Below the pieces are notes generated by a model that ran no database searches, had not been told where the DNA came from, and worked only from the letters and a program-made list of their open reading frames with translations. Shown one piece after another: positions 63,946 through 64,000 of a stretch of DNA of 64,000 nucleotides. Made by a program: the position numbers and the translations under genes. Numbering within the stretch: position 1 is the first letter of the stretch; the number at the start of each line of letters is the position of its first letter. Source of the DNA: Shewanella sp. MR-4 (GTDB lineage: Bacteria > Pseudomonadota > Gammaproteobacteria > Enterobacterales > Shewanellaceae); the NCBI RefSeq assembly GCF_000014685.1, contig NC_008321.1:4089001-4153000 (forward strand), read 5' to 3'.

Positions 63946-64000
63946 CTAACGAACCTTATAATGACGTCGAACACGACGTAAAATCCAAAAAATCCATGGC
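63946..64000 (-). CDS. mreD: MreD rod-shape protein, C-terminal end only
   Basis: The last 17 or so codons read PWIFWILRRVRRHYKVR then stop, which resembles the basic C-terminus of MreD, and the order mreD-maf-rng is conserved. The remainder lies beyond the window. Confidence 0.65.
   Translation of the reverse strand, partial: PWIFWILRRVRRHYKVR

Overview
The window is a chromosomal segment of a gammaproteobacterium, almost certainly Shewanella. The grounds are the psrABC polysulfide/thiosulfate reductase operon beside metJ-metB-metL-metF, paired diheme c-type cytochromes, a long-form (Vibrio/Shewanella type) purC, and the order mreD-maf-rng-yhdP-nit-tldD. Most genes are housekeeping with uniform codon use. 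Two stretches differ: about 12.9-14.4 kb and 32.4-34.7 kb.

Left part (1-12.4 kb): an MFS exporter cut by the window edge, uvrA, a small membrane protein, a lipoprotein M28 peptidase, the cold-shock type DEAD-box helicase deaD, two small membrane proteins, a DMT exporter coupled to a HAD phosphatase, a MhpD-like hydratase and a periplasmic TonB-C-domain protein.

Accessory patch 1 (12.4-14.4 kb): a Cys-rich CWC protein, then two small minus-strand genes whose edges carry matched 7-bp core sites, as integron gene cassettes do, then copy A of a dispersed, highly structured repeat. No integrase gene is in the window.

Respiration, efflux and methionine block (14.4-30.5 kb): thiosulfate dehydrogenase-like and c4-like diheme cytochromes; a MarR/HlyD/DUF2955 efflux operon with a nested palindromic operator; a 38-codon remnant of a chemotaxis receptor; metF, metBL and metJ with three arrays of MetJ boxes; a TauE/SafE exporter; psrABC; and a pentapeptide-repeat protein.

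Accessory patch 2 (32.4-34.7 kb): just after purC, two AT-rich genes (an endonuclease/exonuclease/phosphatase-fold enzyme and an unknown 158-aa partner) lie between copies B and C of the same structured repeat, in opposite orientation. Stem sequences differ between copies but pairing is kept, so selection on a folded RNA or single-stranded DNA is plausible. This repeat family and the gene pair it brackets are the best candidates for something undescribed.

Right part (34.8-64 kb): a methyltransferase, a SIMPL-domain protein, rimO, arfA with its mRNA-processing hairpin, an amino-acid-binding-like protein, an OprC-like copper TonB receptor, pmbA/darP, an Ig-like lipoprotein, an APC permease, a small beta-barrel protein, a lipoprotein, a TolC/HlyD/two-ABC-2-permease export operon without an ATPase gene, and the tldD, nit, yhdP, rng, maf, mreD cluster. 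Starts were chosen by Shine-Dalgarno (SD) sites where possible and differ from the longest frame in many cases. No tRNA, rRNA or CRISPR array was seen.
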